A stretch of DNA of 64,000 nucleotides from Vandiemenella viatica (GCA_031002005.1 CM061919.1:172777121-172841120), one strand, 5' to 3'; shown: positions 23,801 to 36,700, numbered from the stretch's first letter. Translations and numbers: made by a program. Notes: generated by a model not told the origin, from the sequence alone.

Positions 23801-24340
23801 CAGAAGATATTGAAATTTCCGAGAAAACTCTTGACACCTTTTAGTGTAAAACAGTTGTTTAGGCTGTTCAAATTGTGGAAACTGACTTGCACTGCCACCA
23901 GATGGTCGATGTTGCTAGTGTAAACCATTTGCCTATGGCCATTCATTCTGATGAAAAGTTTGTTAGTAGTGTGGTCTAAATACAAACTGGTTCAAAGGAG
24001 GCAGGTCAATCAATTGTGAGGTGTGTTGTAATGCATGTGGCATTTCCAATGATGGAAAAATTTTTATCTGGGCTGGTAATGGTGGCCAGGTGCATGCTGC
24101 AAGTTTTGCATCAAGGTTTATTTCATAGGAAGAATGCTTGTTGCAGTTTGGGAAAATCACAAGGTAATTGTGGACCAATATCTTCTTGAGATTTGGTGGC
24201 CTGCTGAAGCTTGTGTAGAGGACATTGGGAACGATTTTATTGAGAAGGATATGTATTTCAGGGAAGGAAAGCAGGAGGTTGTGCCAACAATGAATGACTT
24301 GGTTAATAGACTTGATTCAAGGAAAGAACTTGGTGATGAA
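23800..24340 (-). repeat. Dispersed repeat with MNGHRQ..YTSN-type frame, copy 1
   Basis: The minus frame at 23985-23800 contains MNGHRQMVYTSNIDHLVAVQ. Two diverged relatives are in the window: plus strand 40084-40452 (MNGYRLAVYTSNEDYPVEIH) and plus strand about 25200-25380. The family looks like debris of a larger retroelement; its neighbours here are Penelope-like fragments. No function is assigned. Confidence 0.4.
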
Positions 24341-24439
24341 TAGAGGGAATTTTTTTATTTTTAGAAGTTCATGAAGGTAGCACTGGGAAATGAGGGCTCA
24401 TGATAGGTTTATGGACTACTTGAAAAATGATTCTGCATC

Positions 24440-25080
24440 AGAACAAATGTGCCAGCAAAAGTGGTAAAGATTTAAGGTGTAGAACGAATGACAACCATCA
24501 ATGTCTAGTGCTGTTATAAATTTGTAGGCTTAATGTCAACAGCGGTAAGAATTTCACCTTTCTGTAAGGAAATGTCAACATCAATGAAGGTGATGTGTGG
24601 CAGAGTAAGTCAAGGTGAAGCTGACAGAGTGGCTATTATTTAAAGAACTGAAGGAATGTAGTAGGTACATTTGACTGCACGTCCAGATTTCAGCTTTGTA
24701 TCTTTGTCATACAAAGGGTTTGAGTGGGATTTTGTTCGGGTATTGTTCCTCCGGACTGCCTAGTAGTGTGCATAGGATGGAGCCTCCTGGTACCCATGTC
24801 AGTTTCTTGTGAGCTGAGAGAACAGAAGTATTCTGTGAGAATAATGTGAACCACAGAAAGTGAAAAAGGATGTGCTGAGAAGGATAGATGGGGGATGCAC
24901 TTCCAGGAAAACTTCCAGGATTCCGAGGTCCCCTCATGGTGGGGAATGTTTGTATACAAGTAAGTGACCTCAGTGGACATGAGGAAGAAATCTGGTGATA
25001 GATAAGTGGGAACTGTGGACAGATGCTTGATGTAGTGATTCATTAAAGCTGCCATTCAAATCATTCCTGTGCACCTGGCT
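24440..25080 (-). pseudogene. Penelope-like reverse transcriptase fragment
   Basis: The minus strand near 24977-24930 reads STEVTYLYTNIPHHEG, matching the Penelope-like signature (S)xDVxxLYTNIPxxEG. Further downstream on the same strand PHITFIDVDISLQKG (about 24605-24540) matches the distal RT motif of these elements. A hydrophobic stretch plus a damaged GTxMG-like segment lies between. Frames change several times, so the fragment is dead. No GIY-YIG domain is visible. Confidence 0.6.
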
Positions 25081-25194
25081 GCCATTACCTACTATAATCT
25101 TACTTTAAGTTAAACTTTTTCCAACATTGATCATACCACATGCTCTACAATGCATCTCATATATCAACTACCAGCTTCCATTCTATTAGTTTAT

Positions 25195-25400
25195 ATACAG
25201 GCCTCACTAATAACAAATTTTTCACTATAATGAATGGTCAACAGACAAACAGTTTACACTAGCAACCTATCCAATGGCAATGCATACCAATTACAACAAT
25301 TCAAAAAACAAAACTTTTACAGAAAGCAGTATCAACGTCTTCACAGAAACTACAACCTCTACTGAACTCCACACACAGAATCTAGTATACTGCCATATCC
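25195..25400 (+). repeat. Dispersed repeat, copy 2 (MVNRQTVYTSN type)
   Basis: Conceptual translation near 25220-25270 gives a degenerate version of the frame at 23985 and 40129. It lies just beyond the Penelope-like fragment, in the opposite orientation to copy 1. Confidence 0.35.
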
Positions 25401-25479
25401 TAGGCACCACACATTAACCTTGCTTCAACCTACAGTAAGGCCCTGCCAGTATCCCCATCAATAATTATTATTTATTCAC

Positions 25480-25760
25480 TTATGTATAAATTTAATGTTA
25501 TTGCCTCTTTATTTGCCTTCATAATTATCATTGAGGACCATATCCAGTTTACTGGGTGTGGTTTAAGAGCCTTCCAGTATTTTGGTTTTGCTGTTTACAG
25601 ACAATCGTCTTCCACTGTCTCCAGTATCCATGACAGATTCCCAATTCCTTCCTCTTCTCTCTATATCCTCCTTCAGTTGGTCTATCCATCTGTTTCTTGG
25701 TCTTCCAACTGTTCTTTTACACACTATCCATTTTTACAAATAAGCTTTTGGTTATCTTGT
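25480..25760 (-). pseudogene. LINE reverse-transcriptase C-terminal fragment
   Basis: The minus strand near 25720-25570 reads KRTVGRPRNRWIDQLKEDIE followed by a RRGRNWESVMDTG-type stretch. The GRPRNRWxDQ...RRG...W pattern is the usual tail of insect LINE reverse transcriptases. The 150-residue frame on the opposite strand (25482-25934) is its shadow. Confidence 0.6.
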
Positions 25761-26379
25761 GTTATTCGTTCTTGTAACATATCATATATTTTCCATATAA
25801 ATTTATTTTTTATTACTCCTTTTTTCATCTTATTTTCATTACTTCTTCTATATCATCCCATTTCCTGTAACAATACTAACCCCTCACTATTTTGCTGTAG
25901 CTTCTCAGATTTCATTCACATCACAATGTGGTGATTCATAAATGTCACTTTATGTAGTAACCAATATTTTCAAGTATGAATCACACCATTACGAAACTTG
26001 GAAGAAGGCACTGACCTGGGATTTAAAGTGGTGACAGTTAGTTAAAATATGCAATGGCCACTCTAAGAAGCATGAATAACAACATCAAAAGGGTTCCTCA
26101 TTTGTTTACCGCTGTCTGCTCCTCTACTGTAAATGTAATGGGAGACAAAGATTAAAACCAAACGCAAGAGTGTCTCTATTTGAGCACAGTCAGTCACAGC
26201 TGGAGCAGACAGCAGATGTTGACTTCACCAGTGAGCAGCAGCAGTAGGATAATATCTAACAGGATGGTTTGACTATGTGTGTATTGTTAAACATGAAACC
26301 AATTTGGTGTGGAGAAGCTACATACATATTATATATAGGAAGTAAGGTTCACTCAAAATTTTCTATAGTCAGCACTAAT

Positions 26380-28460
26380 CGAGGTCAGACAAATACCCAC
26401 AGGCTTGCTCACTGCTCACATAATGTGTAATATAACCTAAATTTTGTCATTTTATAACCAAAATTTGATTAGAGAATGTCGAGCTAACTCCAGTTCCATT
26501 GCATATCATGCTTAAAGTCAGTTTCTTAAGTAATTCAAGGGATACAGTAAACAAGTCAGAACATAAAGTAAATATGCCACATAATGCAGTTTGACTTATT
26601 TTGTGAAAGTTTTTTTTTTTTTTTTACTTTTAGCTTTACGCCTCGTTGATGTCGAGGTCATTAGAGGCGGGATGGGATTGGGGGACACGAAATAGGAATG
26701 TTATGCTATGGCCTTTTTGAAGGAAGCATCCTGACATTTGCCTGGAGTGATTTGGAGAAACCGTGGAAAACCCAAATCTGGATGCCCAAACGGGGATTCG
26801 AACCACCATCCTCCCGAATATGAGGCCGGAGCGTTAACCACTCACCCACCATGCTCAGTTTTTGTGAAAGAAAATATTGCCTTCATTTTCAGAGGTACTT
26901 TAGGCCATGAATAGCAAAACTAGATATGCAACTTCGCAGGTGGAAATTTGCTCAGGCAAGATAGTGTAAGGTAACCTAAAATTTTCTAACTTCATAACAA
27001 AATTTGTTTGTAGAGCAGCAAGTTCAAGGTTTAAAGTCATTTGCTTCGATAATTCAATACATATTTCAGGTTGAACAGTTATAAAAAGTCACAACATAGT
27101 ATCAACATATCTAGTATATTAGGTTCTGACTTTTCATAAAAGAGAACATTACCTATATTTTTAGAGCTATTTCAGACTATCACTAGTAGAATGAAGTTAG
27201 TAAACTTTCAAGTAGGAGGTTTCCTCAAAGAGATATGAAACTTTAAAATTTGGAACCAGTATGAAAATTATGTTAAAATGAAAAAATAATCAAAATTAGA
27301 AGGGAAGTAATTTGAAGGAGGAACCATATTTAAATTAAAGAATAATTTTTTCAATGGTTTTTAATTGATGCAATATTATGGCTGATATCCAAGAAAGAAA
27401 ATTATGGGCTAACTAGTTAGTATGATCAATTTTATGAGTAATTGTAATGCCAATGCAATTGAAATTGTTGTTTTATTTTCTGTATGGCTTCTTCCAGTAA
27501 CAGTAATGTAAGAATTTGAATGTTAAAGGAAATTTTAAGATTTATTGAAATAATGAGAAAACTATCAAAGAGCCACTTTTACAGCTAGAGAGGAAGGATT
27601 TTTTTTTTATAGAAACAGGACGTAGAATCATTTAATGTATGTTTCAGAGCTGTCGGTTAAATATTTCAAGAGATATCAGTTTCTCAAATTACAATTTATA
27701 TAATAATTTTGGTTCAACCTGTTAGAAAATAGTAAACAAGTAGATCCTGTTATCAAATGAAAGAGTAGAAAATTAAAGGCAAGTTAAAAGTTATCCAGCT
27801 TCATAGCTCGAAAACTGGGGAAGTTATAAACATTTTTAGGATTGCAAAGAAAATATTTTTTTATAGCTAAACCATTTAAGTAATAAAAATTTTCAGTAGG
27901 ATAGATTTTAACATTTATAAGTCTGCCTAACTACTATCAAAGTTCCAGACAGACAGGAATTTATTTAAGGATTTTAAGACAATAGATGTTGCAATCAACA
28001 ATCGTGAAAGAGTACTTCTGTCCATGCTGAGTAGGGACGAATGAAGAAAAGACACATTCCCACGTTTCCTATAAATACCAGTCCCCGGCTTCCCTCAAGG
28101 CAGTCTTTGAAAAGCAGGTGGAGTGAGACCACGCTACTTTGAAGTGTGATCTGGACACGAGGCTAGGTGGATGACTATGAACAACTCCCCGGCAAACATT
28201 GTGGACTGTCAGGTTCATGTGTGAAAGCATTATTATCGCTCATGTCACTGTAATTCAGTTAGGGGTCATCAGGTTGGTCTGGTTCAAATGGATTAATCGT
28301 TCCTGCAACTAAATTTCTTTGGTGAATATTTCCGATGCCATAAGTTTGTCACTTTGTAACTTTTGAAGAATATAGTGATTGTTAGTTTCAACTGCAACAG
28401 TGACTTTTAATGATGACTTACCTTTCCTGAATTGGGATTAATTCAATTTAGGTGGCAGCC
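26380..28460 (+). repeat. Decayed long LTR-like sequence with TATA box and PBS-like end
   Basis: Two to three diverged ~500-base blocks (starting near 26425, 26970 and 27650; phrases such as TAACCTAAATTTTGTCATTTTATAAC and AGTCATTTGCTTCGATAATTCAA) precede a TATA-like CCTATAAATACCAG at 28069. The sequence ends with the shared LTR-end pattern and GGTGGCAGCC at 28452-28460, a relative of TGGCGACC. This reads as a long LTR followed by a primer-binding site. The SINE at 26610 interrupts it. No coding region follows. Confidence 0.35.
26610..26859 (-). repeat. tRNA-derived SINE with 11-bp duplication
   Basis: TTTTGTGAAAG flanks it at 26599-26609 and 26860-26870. On the minus strand it starts CTGAGCATGGTGGGTGAGTGG (pol III A box) and continues to GGTGGTTCGAATCC (B box); the tail is a T run on the plus strand (poly-A on minus) at 26610-26625. 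It is therefore a LINE-mobilised SINE in antisense orientation to the plus strand, and co-oriented with GDH. Confidence 0.88.
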
Positions 28461-29620
28461 ATGTTCCTGCGAAGCACAAACTATTCATCCAAAGGCAACA
28501 TCATGTAAGCACCTTATAATTTTTGTTAATTCTAGTTTCTTAGCTTAAATAGAAGGGAGGAAGTAAGCTTTCATTTAAACATATATTTTCATTACACACA
28601 AAGGTTATGGGAGGAACATTTCATACAGAAGCTGATACCACAACCTAATTCATTAAATAAACCATTTTAAAAGCAGTAAAATCACTCAACATTTAATAAA
28701 AGCACTAAATAAACCTTTTATAAGGGCAAAGAAACTTTTAACTAACCTGAAATAGGATAATCCATTATTGGCCAACTCGCAAACAATAATTTTTTGCTAC
28801 GTGACCATGTCACTATTTCTGAACACTTTTAAATGAAGTAAAGTACTTTTAAAGTAATGGTATATCAAAAGAAAGCTAAATTCACTAAAATTCCATAGTT
28901 TCTGACCGTGTAAATAACATAAATAAATTTTTAAACACTTCGATAAATGCACTTCACTTTCAACATTTTTTATCATAGGTTCCTAATAATTTCTCAATCT
29001 AAAAAGTAGATTTCTTGAAAGAACCAAAAATCTCAGAAAATTTCAGAACATTTGATGCAGTAGAACAGATTTTATAGACATTTTAAAGATTATTTTGTCA
29101 CTGAACACACGTGGGTCACTTAACAATTATTTGTAACTAAACCAAGTCACTTCCAGAGATAAAATAACTTTTATAACACGTAAATGAATTCAAAGAAAAT
29201 CCCGATAATTTTTCCTTTTTGATACAAACTATATATTAACAATTATTAACGAAAAACCATATGATTTCTAAACAGTTACTTTACCAAATCTTGTCTAAGC
29301 TGTAACTTCGATATCTCGCCATCAATTTTCATAAAATTTATATCATTGAACTCAGGAATTTTTGTAGAACATTTTGGCACTAATCTTATCCATGTAATTT
29401 GAAATTCAGCAGTATTCCTAAAAAAATTGAATAAATTCAATCGTCTAGGTAATTCCCCAATTGTGTTAGGAGGTCGTATCACTACGCAAAATTAAAAAAA
29501 ATTAAAACTAATCACTCAAAATTTCTCACTAAACATCCTTTGAGCATCTTACAGATAAGACTACACACTGTCAAAAGTTAGAACACTTTTTATAATTTAG
29601 ATCGTTTACACAGTTTTTGC
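28461..29620. other. AT-rich intron sequence, no gene
   Basis: No recognisable domain. The frame at 29482-29276 (minus) is short and unsupported. Confidence 0.4.
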
Positions 29621-30066
29621 TAAGCGGCAGTATACATGTGGGGTACGGTTTGAGTTTAATATAAGTGGGAGCCCCGAGGTAGGGGATGTCTTTATTGTTT
29701 ACTCTGGGAACGATATGTAAGGTAACTCCGCATTAGTCGTGTTGTTCTGGGTCGGTTTTTGTCGCGATAGCCTGGAAACTTGTATCCGCCATGTTGGGTG
29801 CACTTCTAACATATCGTGATTTCAATTACTACTACGAACTTTTAATTTTCTAAAGGGGTTTTGGTCGGTATCCTGTTCTCTCCACAATCTACAATTTTCT
29901 GGAAACATTTGTCCGATCGCCTACTCAACTGTATAATGCTAATTTTTAAAAATGTGATTTTTTTAGAATAAACTCCAAAATTTTGTCCAAGGAACTTTTT
30001 TGTGATTTCATAGTAAACTGAAAACCTTTTCTATGTTTGTGGTTTAAACAAATTTGGTGGCGACTA
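29621..30066 (+). repeat. LTR-like remnant ending in TGGCGACT
   Basis: Contains a promoter-like block (AATATAAGTGGGAGCCCCGAG, 29657-29680), then a T-rich part and GGTTTAAACAAATTTGGTGGCGACT. TGGCGACT at 30058-30065 sits where the primer-binding site of an LTR element would be, with the same upstream layout as at 41590. Confidence 0.4.
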
Positions 30067-31250
30067 TTAAGCATTTTAGTTGGGTATCCAGGCAGGCACA
30101 TGGTCAATTTAAAATTATTTCGTCAAAATTCCACAGAACTTTTCATTCAAGTGAACTGCTAGTTAAGGTACGAAACTCTACTCCAATCCCTGGTAGCAGT
30201 GTGGTACTTACAATCACACGGTTAGAGATTAGACATAAGTGGTTAGTGAAACCTCCACTTTAAGCTTTGTCCTTACAATATCTGCTTTTTAAAATCAAAG
30301 GTTGCCTAAAATCACAAGCCATCATAAACAGATTACAATTTCCAGAAGCCACATTTTTCTAGTTATGAGGATAATTTACAGCTCAGAAGATGTGTAAATT
30401 TTTAGTACATATTACATAAAAGATTGAGAAACATAGCTAAAATTTAAGGGTTGTTCTTGGAAGATTTAGTGAAAACTGTAAAAAATGTTTCAGACAGGAA
30501 AAATCATCAGGTAGAAGAATACAGTTGAATTCAGAGGGATAAACTATATTCAAAAGAAAGCACAATTTATCCTCAGCATTTTGCAGTAAATCTTATTAAA
30601 ATCCATACAATATTTTGGTCAGAATGGGGAAAAGTATTCATAGTTTCGAAAGAATTTGTCCACTTCCTGTTAAACCTTACCAAAACTGATGCAAACAAAC
30701 AACTCGCAGAAATTTAAACAACATGAGAAAAGTTGTTAAAGAACTGTTATTACAATTAAAGAGGGACACGACATTAGAGGAAATTGTATGTAGAATCTTT
30801 TAAAGCATTTTCCATACCTTTAACTTCAATACTTAAGACATACTGATTTTCCAAATACATAGTTTCTATTGTACCCAGTTAAAAAATTAACAACCAGGCA
30901 GATTTATATATCCGGCAAAAGAGGAGATGGAGTAAATCATTTTAAAGCATGTTTTGCTTGTTTTTTGTTAACAGAGGTAGGTGGCTGGGCAGCCCAGCCA
31001 ACCTACCTCTGTTAACTTGAAAAAGAGGTTTTCACCTGAAATATTGTATTTTCTTTGTTTTTGTGTTGTTTTGTGTTGCTGCTGCCCTCCTCCCTTCAAT
31101 TTTGGTAAGTGTTGGGTGTATTTTATCTGTCCTTTCCATGCAAATATTGCCTCACAGCATTTCTTTTCTTTCATTGATACCTATAAAGCTTTTTTGGATT
31201 ACATGAATGTAATTTTTCTCGGCGTTGTTTACAAACAACACGCTCAAGGC
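30067..31250. other. AT-rich intron sequence with decayed repeats
   Basis: Weakly repeated phrases (AAAATTTAAGGG, CAAAACTGATGCAAA) but no gene. A 12-base perfect inverted pair, AACAGAGGTAGG...CCTACCTCTGTT, makes a hairpin at 30969-31015. Confidence 0.4.
30969..31015. repeat. Short perfect inverted repeat (hairpin)
   Basis: TTAACAGAGGTAGG and its complement CCTACCTCTGTTAA face each other around about 19 bases containing GGCTGGGCAGCCCAGCC, itself self-complementary, so almost the whole stretch can fold. Confidence 0.7.
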
Positions 31251-31286
31251 TGACTTCAAGGCAGACTTGAAGACTTGCAACTGCAC

Positions 31287-31320
31287 CTGAAGATGGCGAT
31301 GGAGAATAAAGTCGCCGAAA
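31287..31320 (+). ncRNA. Hammerhead-like core (CTGAAGA - stem II - GAAA)
   Basis: CTGAAGA (31287-31293), GGCGA (31295-31299) paired with TCGCC (31312-31316), then GAAA (31317-31320). After it, ATATTGT can pair with ACAATAT (stem III) around a 9-base loop. This fits the CUGANGA...GAAA hammerhead ribozyme core known from Penelope-like retroelements. Stem I pairing is not convincing, so it may be a relic or a chance match. Confidence 0.35.
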
Positions 31321-31559
31321 TATTGTGCATTAATAACAATATTACTTGGTTTGTTTCCCGAGAAACGTTTAAAATTTTTTTTGGATTGATAACTCAAAAA
31401 CTCTAGCCGTGAGAGAAATTTCTAAATTTATTACGAAAATGTTGTTGATACAAAAATTTTCACTTAAATCAATTTTGACATTTATAACAAGGTTGATGTG
31501 CTATAAAAATTTCAAGTTGATTGGAAGCAGTCCTGTTCCAAAAAGATTTGATATTTTAA

Positions 31560-32010
31560 TGAGAAACCGAGTAGAGAGGTGGTTCCCACGCCGCGGTTAT
31601 TAAAGGGCGCCCCATGAGTGAGGATAGCATCAGTTGGTTACTAGCATTTGTAGGGGAAGCCATATCGGCTTTATCTGTTTTGGTGCATTATGGGTCAGTT
31701 GGGTGGTCACTCGATACCAGAAGTCTTCATGGCTTAGCGTCCGTCTTCAAAATTCTGCAAGTGCGTGATCACGTCACATTCCCTCATGAAGCTGATTTTC
31801 AGTTAGGGGTAATGGAGTTGGCTGGGCCTGATTTCACTAATCCTAATCTGTGGTCAATATTTTGGAAAAGAAGTTCTGATACCAATAGATTGTTTTGTAA
31901 AAATTTTGAGTAAAATACAGTGATTGTTAAATTTTTCTGGAGATTACAGTGACTTTGATTTGTAACATACCTTTTCTAATTGAGGTTATCCAATTATATG
32001 ACGGCTGAGA
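31560..32010 (+). repeat. LTR-like remnant
   Basis: A GC-richer block (GGTTCCCACGCCGCGGTTATTAAAGGGCGCC, split by the frame at 31614) is followed by the shared LTR-end pattern (AAAATACAGTGATTGTTAAATTT...ACATACCTTTTCTAATTGAGG) and a degenerate TGACGGCTGAG in the primer-binding-site position. The 99-residue frame at 31614-31913 has no known domain. Confidence 0.35.
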
Positions 32011-32246
32011 TAAACGAACTTACAATCTATTTTCCTTAGGCAACATTTACAGTCAAAGTTCAGACTAAGCTGTATATCGCTAGCCCCCAATGAACAGTTT
32101 TGGTATGACAAATGTCAGGCACTTCCATATACGAGGGTAGGCTGAAAAGTAATGCACACATGCTTGTAGAAATCAGACAAAAACAGTTAGGAAGATTGGG
32201 CAAAAAGTAAATTAAAGTACAATTCTTAAGCTTCAGAATCATATAT

Positions 32247-33286
32247 TTATTTTTCAACATAGTCGCCATTAAGACTAATACATTTCTCCCAATGTGCAAC
32301 AAGTTTTTTCATTTCGTCAATGAAAAATTCCTCCAACTTTCCTCGAATCCAGGACTTGATGGCTGCTTTCACTTCACTGTCTGAGGTGTAATGTTTACCC
32401 TTGAGGTCTCTCTTGAGTAGAGGAAAAAATAAAAATGACTAGGAATCGGGGGAATAAGGAGGGTGTGGAAGCTGTCCAAACTTCAGCTTTCTCATTGCCT
32501 CTTCAGTTGCGTGCGAGGTATGTGGACAAGCGTTGTCATAATGCAAGAATATTGGCTCCAAGCTGCCTCTGACATGACAAACTTGATGTTAGAGGTGTTG
32601 TAGAGTCTGTATGTAGTGAGAAGAATTTACCATTGCGCTTCGTTCCAGATAATCGGTCACATAAACTCAATGAGCATCCCAAAACACAGACAAAAGAATT
32701 ATTTTTTCTGAAGAGAAGACAAATGTCGATACTCAGCGCTTTGTCTTTTCTCTTCAAGGTCATAATGATGCACCCGTGACTTGTCCCCCATCACGATATT
32801 CAAAAGGAAGTCATCTCCTTCGTCATGGTAGTGCTGCAAATGTTGCTGGCAGCAGTCCTTTCGGCGCTGTTTGTTCTTGTCTGTTAAATGGCGTGGTACC
32901 CATCGTGCACAGATTTTACAGTGTCCCAACTGGTTGATAATGAAGCCAACACGTTCCTTGGATATTCCAACATGGTTTGTGATACGCTGTTGAGTGATTC
33001 ACCGGTCATTTTGAATCAAGTCATCGACGAGTTTGCAATGCCTATCATCTGTGGCAGTGATCAGGCATCTGCTGCGTTTTATGTCAACAATTGTGGCTTT
33101 TCCAGGCATGCAATCACGAAATTTTGTTACCCATCGATTGACTGTAGACCTATCAACAGCATCATCACCATAAACAACCTTTAAACAATGATGAATTTCA
33201 GTAGGAGTATCTTTTTCAGCAGTTAAAAATTCCATAACAGCACACTGTTTAACTCTCGTTGACATAGCACGAGAACACATCTCCAT
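32247..33286 (-). pseudogene. Decayed mariner transposase
   Basis: Starts at ATG 33286 (MEMCSRAMSTRVKQ), followed by the HTH region (CAVMEFLTAEKDTPTEIHHC). In-frame TGA at 33001-32999, then the same frame continues through CARWVPRHLTDKNKQ to MGDKSRVHHYD, where the first catalytic motif is normally GDESWVHHYD. The distal half is frame-shifted but still shows a KLKFGQLPHP-like area and ends with GDYVEK and a stop at 32249-32247. Inactive. Confidence 0.85.
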
Positions 33287-33305
33287 ATTTACGCTGCTCA
33301 AAAAC

Positions 33306-33750
33306 TGAAGTGAACTACACTTAACGGTTCCTTGAAGTTTATTACTCGGTACACAATACAACAGGTAAACCATAAACAAATGTGGGTACAGTTATCAGAA
33401 GACCGTCGAGAATTTCAGCCTGGTCCTGATCCGGGGTAGAGTGACGGCTTCTACTTCTCGCGAACTTCCGGTGGTCTTCTGTAGTTGACGCTGGTTCAGC
33501 GGTCAGGCTGGAACTGGCGGTGGAGCGGCCGGCTACGCTTATATAGGCGGCCTGGCGCAGGAATTCCGTTGTGTGGTAGTACGGCGACCTCTGTAAGAAA
33601 TAGTCCCACTTAGCTTCTAGATGATTCTATTTGTTTTCCTGGTTTGTTTTGATGCCTCTGCGCCTGTTTGGAGTCGTATATGTATCCCGGCGTGCAGGCG
33701 CGTTGTGTGTGAGGTCTGCCTGGCAGGGGCCTTTACTGGCAGACTGAACA
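33306..33750 (-). repeat. Gypsy 3' LTR (445 bp)
   Basis: Begins TGAAGTGAAC and ends ACTGAACA on the plus strand (TG...CA). By eye it is identical to the copy at 38150-38594. AAAAC duplicates flank the whole element at 33301-33305 and 38595-38599. Contains TATATAGGCGG (minus: promoter side), and the polyprotein stop falls inside it. A purine-rich tract (minus GGGAGGGAGGTA, after a run of C) at 33751-33780 is the polypurine tract. Confidence 0.95.
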
Positions 33751-36700
33751 TACCTCCCTCCCGGGGGGGGGGGGGGGAAGCGATGTCTGCGACGTCTGCG
33801 AGGTCGTCTGCCGCGGCGCCCTGGAGCAGACTATGAAGGCTACCTCCAGGGGAGTACGGAGCTGTTCCCCTGGCGATGCGTGCCGACCTGCGTCGTGGTG
33901 CAGGTTGTGGTGGAGGTACTTGTGGAGCTAACGGCATCGGTTCGTCGGCGTCGATGGCCGGGGGCTGTACGGGGGGCGCTGAAGATGGTCCCCGCAGGTG
34001 GTCGAGAGGCTGCGGCTGAAGGGTGTCGGAGCGACCGACAGGTTGTGGCGTCGTTGGTGGCGCTGTAACTGTCCCTGAGCAACGGTTAGACGGCAGGAGT
34101 GGTGGAGGTGGCAGGGAAGGAGAGGAAGAAGTGGATGGCCGTGCCGTGGTGGAAGAGGACGGTGCCGTGGGGTAGCGGGGACGTAGTTGGTTTCGATGGC
34201 GTCGCACTATCCGGCCATCCAGGCTGACGTCGAACAGTTGGCGGCCCCGGGGCCGCTGGATGACCCCCGGAAGCCAACCGGCCCGGGAGCCAAACCCGCG
34301 GGCCCAGACTAGGGAGCCCGGGGTGAAACGGAATGGGCCCGAAGGTACCTGTACTTTGGGCGGGGGTAAGAGGAGATGGAGGAGAGTGCGAGGTTGGCGG
34401 CCATGCAGCAATTCCGCCGGGCTTTTGGCCCCCACTGGAGTGGTTCGATAGGAACTGAGGAAGAGTGTCAATGCCTCTTCGAGTTTGTGACTTGTGGTGT
34501 ATTTGGTCATTTGGGTTTTGAATGTTCTGACTAGCCGTTCCGCCTCCCCGTTAGATTGGGGGTGGAAGGGCGGGGTGAGGAGGTGTTGGATATTGTTGGC
34601 GGTACAGAAGGATAGGAATTCCCGACTTCGAAATTGCGGTCCGTTATCTGTGACGATAGCGTATGGTAATCCTTCGATGGAAAAGATCTTCGTGAGGGCT
34701 GAAATGGTGACCTCTGTGGTGATTGTGGAGCAACGGACGACATATGGGAAGTGGGAAAAGGCATCCGTCACTAGGAGCCACTGGTGGCCTAGGAATGGGC
34801 CAGCGAAGTCGAGGTGAATGCGTTCCCAGGGTCCGGACGGTGCCGGCCAGGAAAGGAACTTTTGAGGGGGGCGGGGCAGTTGTTGGGCACAGATGGTACA
34901 GCGCCGCACCATCTCCGTGACATCCGTGGTAAGGCCGATCCAGAATACATGGCGTCTGGCAAGGGATTTGGTGCGGGCAATTCCCCAGTGTCCTTGGTGG
35001 AGAGTTTGGAGGATTGTCGGTTGTAGGGATCTCGGAACGACGACCCTCGGGGTGGAATTTGGTTCTGTGCGGAGGAGCACTCCCTCTACTACTGAGAGCT
35101 GGTGGCGGATGGAGTAGTAGAACTTGAGGTCTTGATGATGGCGTGGAGGGGAACGTGTTTGCCACCCGTGTTGGATGTGGTGTCGGATGACACGGAGGAG
35201 GGGGTCCTCCCCTGTGGCTGCCGCGACTTTTGAGGCCGTGACTGGAAATGTCTTCAGTGCTTCTTGTATGTCATCGTCGATCTGGAACACCAGAAGTTCC
35301 GACTTGTCGAAGGCAAGGTCTGGTCCCTGCGGTAGTCTGGATAAGGCGTCTGCATTGGCATGCCTGGAGGTGGTACGGAAATGCATGGTATATCTGAACT
35401 GGGACAGGAATAGTGCCCAACGCTGGATGCGGTGGGATGTTTTGGTAGGCAGACGTGTGGACGGATCAAATAGTGATAGGAGTGGCTTGTGGTCGGTAAT
35501 GAGATGAAAAGAAATCCCATATAAAAGGGAATAGAATTTGGAGCAGGCAAAAACAATAGCTAGCGCCTCTTTCTCGATTTGAGAATATTTAAGCTGAGCA
35601 GCCGATAGGGCTTTGGAGATGTAAGCTACGGGGCGTTCCGTGCCATCTGGTAATTTATGAGACAGAACTGCCCCCACACCGTAATCGGATGCATCTGTGG
35701 CAAGTATCAAGGGGAGGTTTGGAGTGTATGGCATGAGGCATGCTGCGGACTTGAGCTGCTGTTTAAGGGTGTGGAATGCGGTCTCGCAAGCTGGGGTCCA
35801 ACGGAACGGGACATTCTTGCGACAGAGGTGGTACAGGGGTGCTGCCACTTGTGCTGCTGAGGGTATAAATTTTCTGTAGTATGAAATCTTGCCTAAAAAA
35901 GATTTCAACTGATGTAGATCCTGAGGCCGAGGTAAGTTGGAAATAGCGTCCACATAGGAAAATGCTGGGGAAATGCCTTCCTGAGCGATGATGTGACCCA
36001 GGTAGGAAATGGATTGTTGAAAAAATTGACACTTGGAAAGGTTGCATTTCAATCCTGCTGCACGGAGGCGGAGGAAGAGTAGGCGGAGGTTGGTCATGTG
36101 TTCGGCAGCGGAGGGTCCCGTGACGACTATGTCGTCGAGATAGTTGATGCATCCCGGAATATCCTGGAGAAGTTGTTCGAGATACCGTTGAAAAATCGCT
36201 GGAGCACTGGCCAAGCCGAACATGAGCCGGTTGAGTTGGAAGAGGCCAGAGGGAGTGTTGATGACTGTGTATTGTCGGGACTGGATATCCAAAGGGATTT
36301 GAAGGTATGCTTCTGCCAGGTCAATTTTTGTAAAGTAGGTACCTCCTGCTAGTTTACGGAAGAGGTCGTCCGGTCTCGGAAGTGGATAATCGTCTACCAG
36401 CAGATGCGGGTTGACGGTGGTCTTAAAGTCACCACAGAGACGTAAGCGGCGTCCTGGCTTCTGAACTATGACCAACGGCGTGGCCCAGGGGCTGAACCGC
36501 ACCGGCTGGAGGATCCCTTCGTCTTGGAGACGTTGAAGTTCTTCCTGAAGTGGTTGTTGAAGCGCTACGGGTACCTGGCGTGCCCGGAAGTATCGAGGCC
36601 GTACGTCCGGCCGGAGTTGGAGTGATGCTTCGAAGTCCTTTGCACAGCCGACGCCTGGTGAGAACAGGTCCTGAAACTCGGTGCAAAGGGCGTCCACTTC

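Noticed and set aside
25482..25934. 150-residue plus-strand frame
   Set aside because: Antisense of a LINE RT tail recognised on the minus strand.
26610..26859. Functional tRNA gene from the B box GGTTCGAATCC
   Set aside because: No acceptor stem or full cloverleaf; it has an A tail and flanking 11-bp duplication, so it is a SINE. The same reasoning applies to 54033-54286 and 49600-49755.
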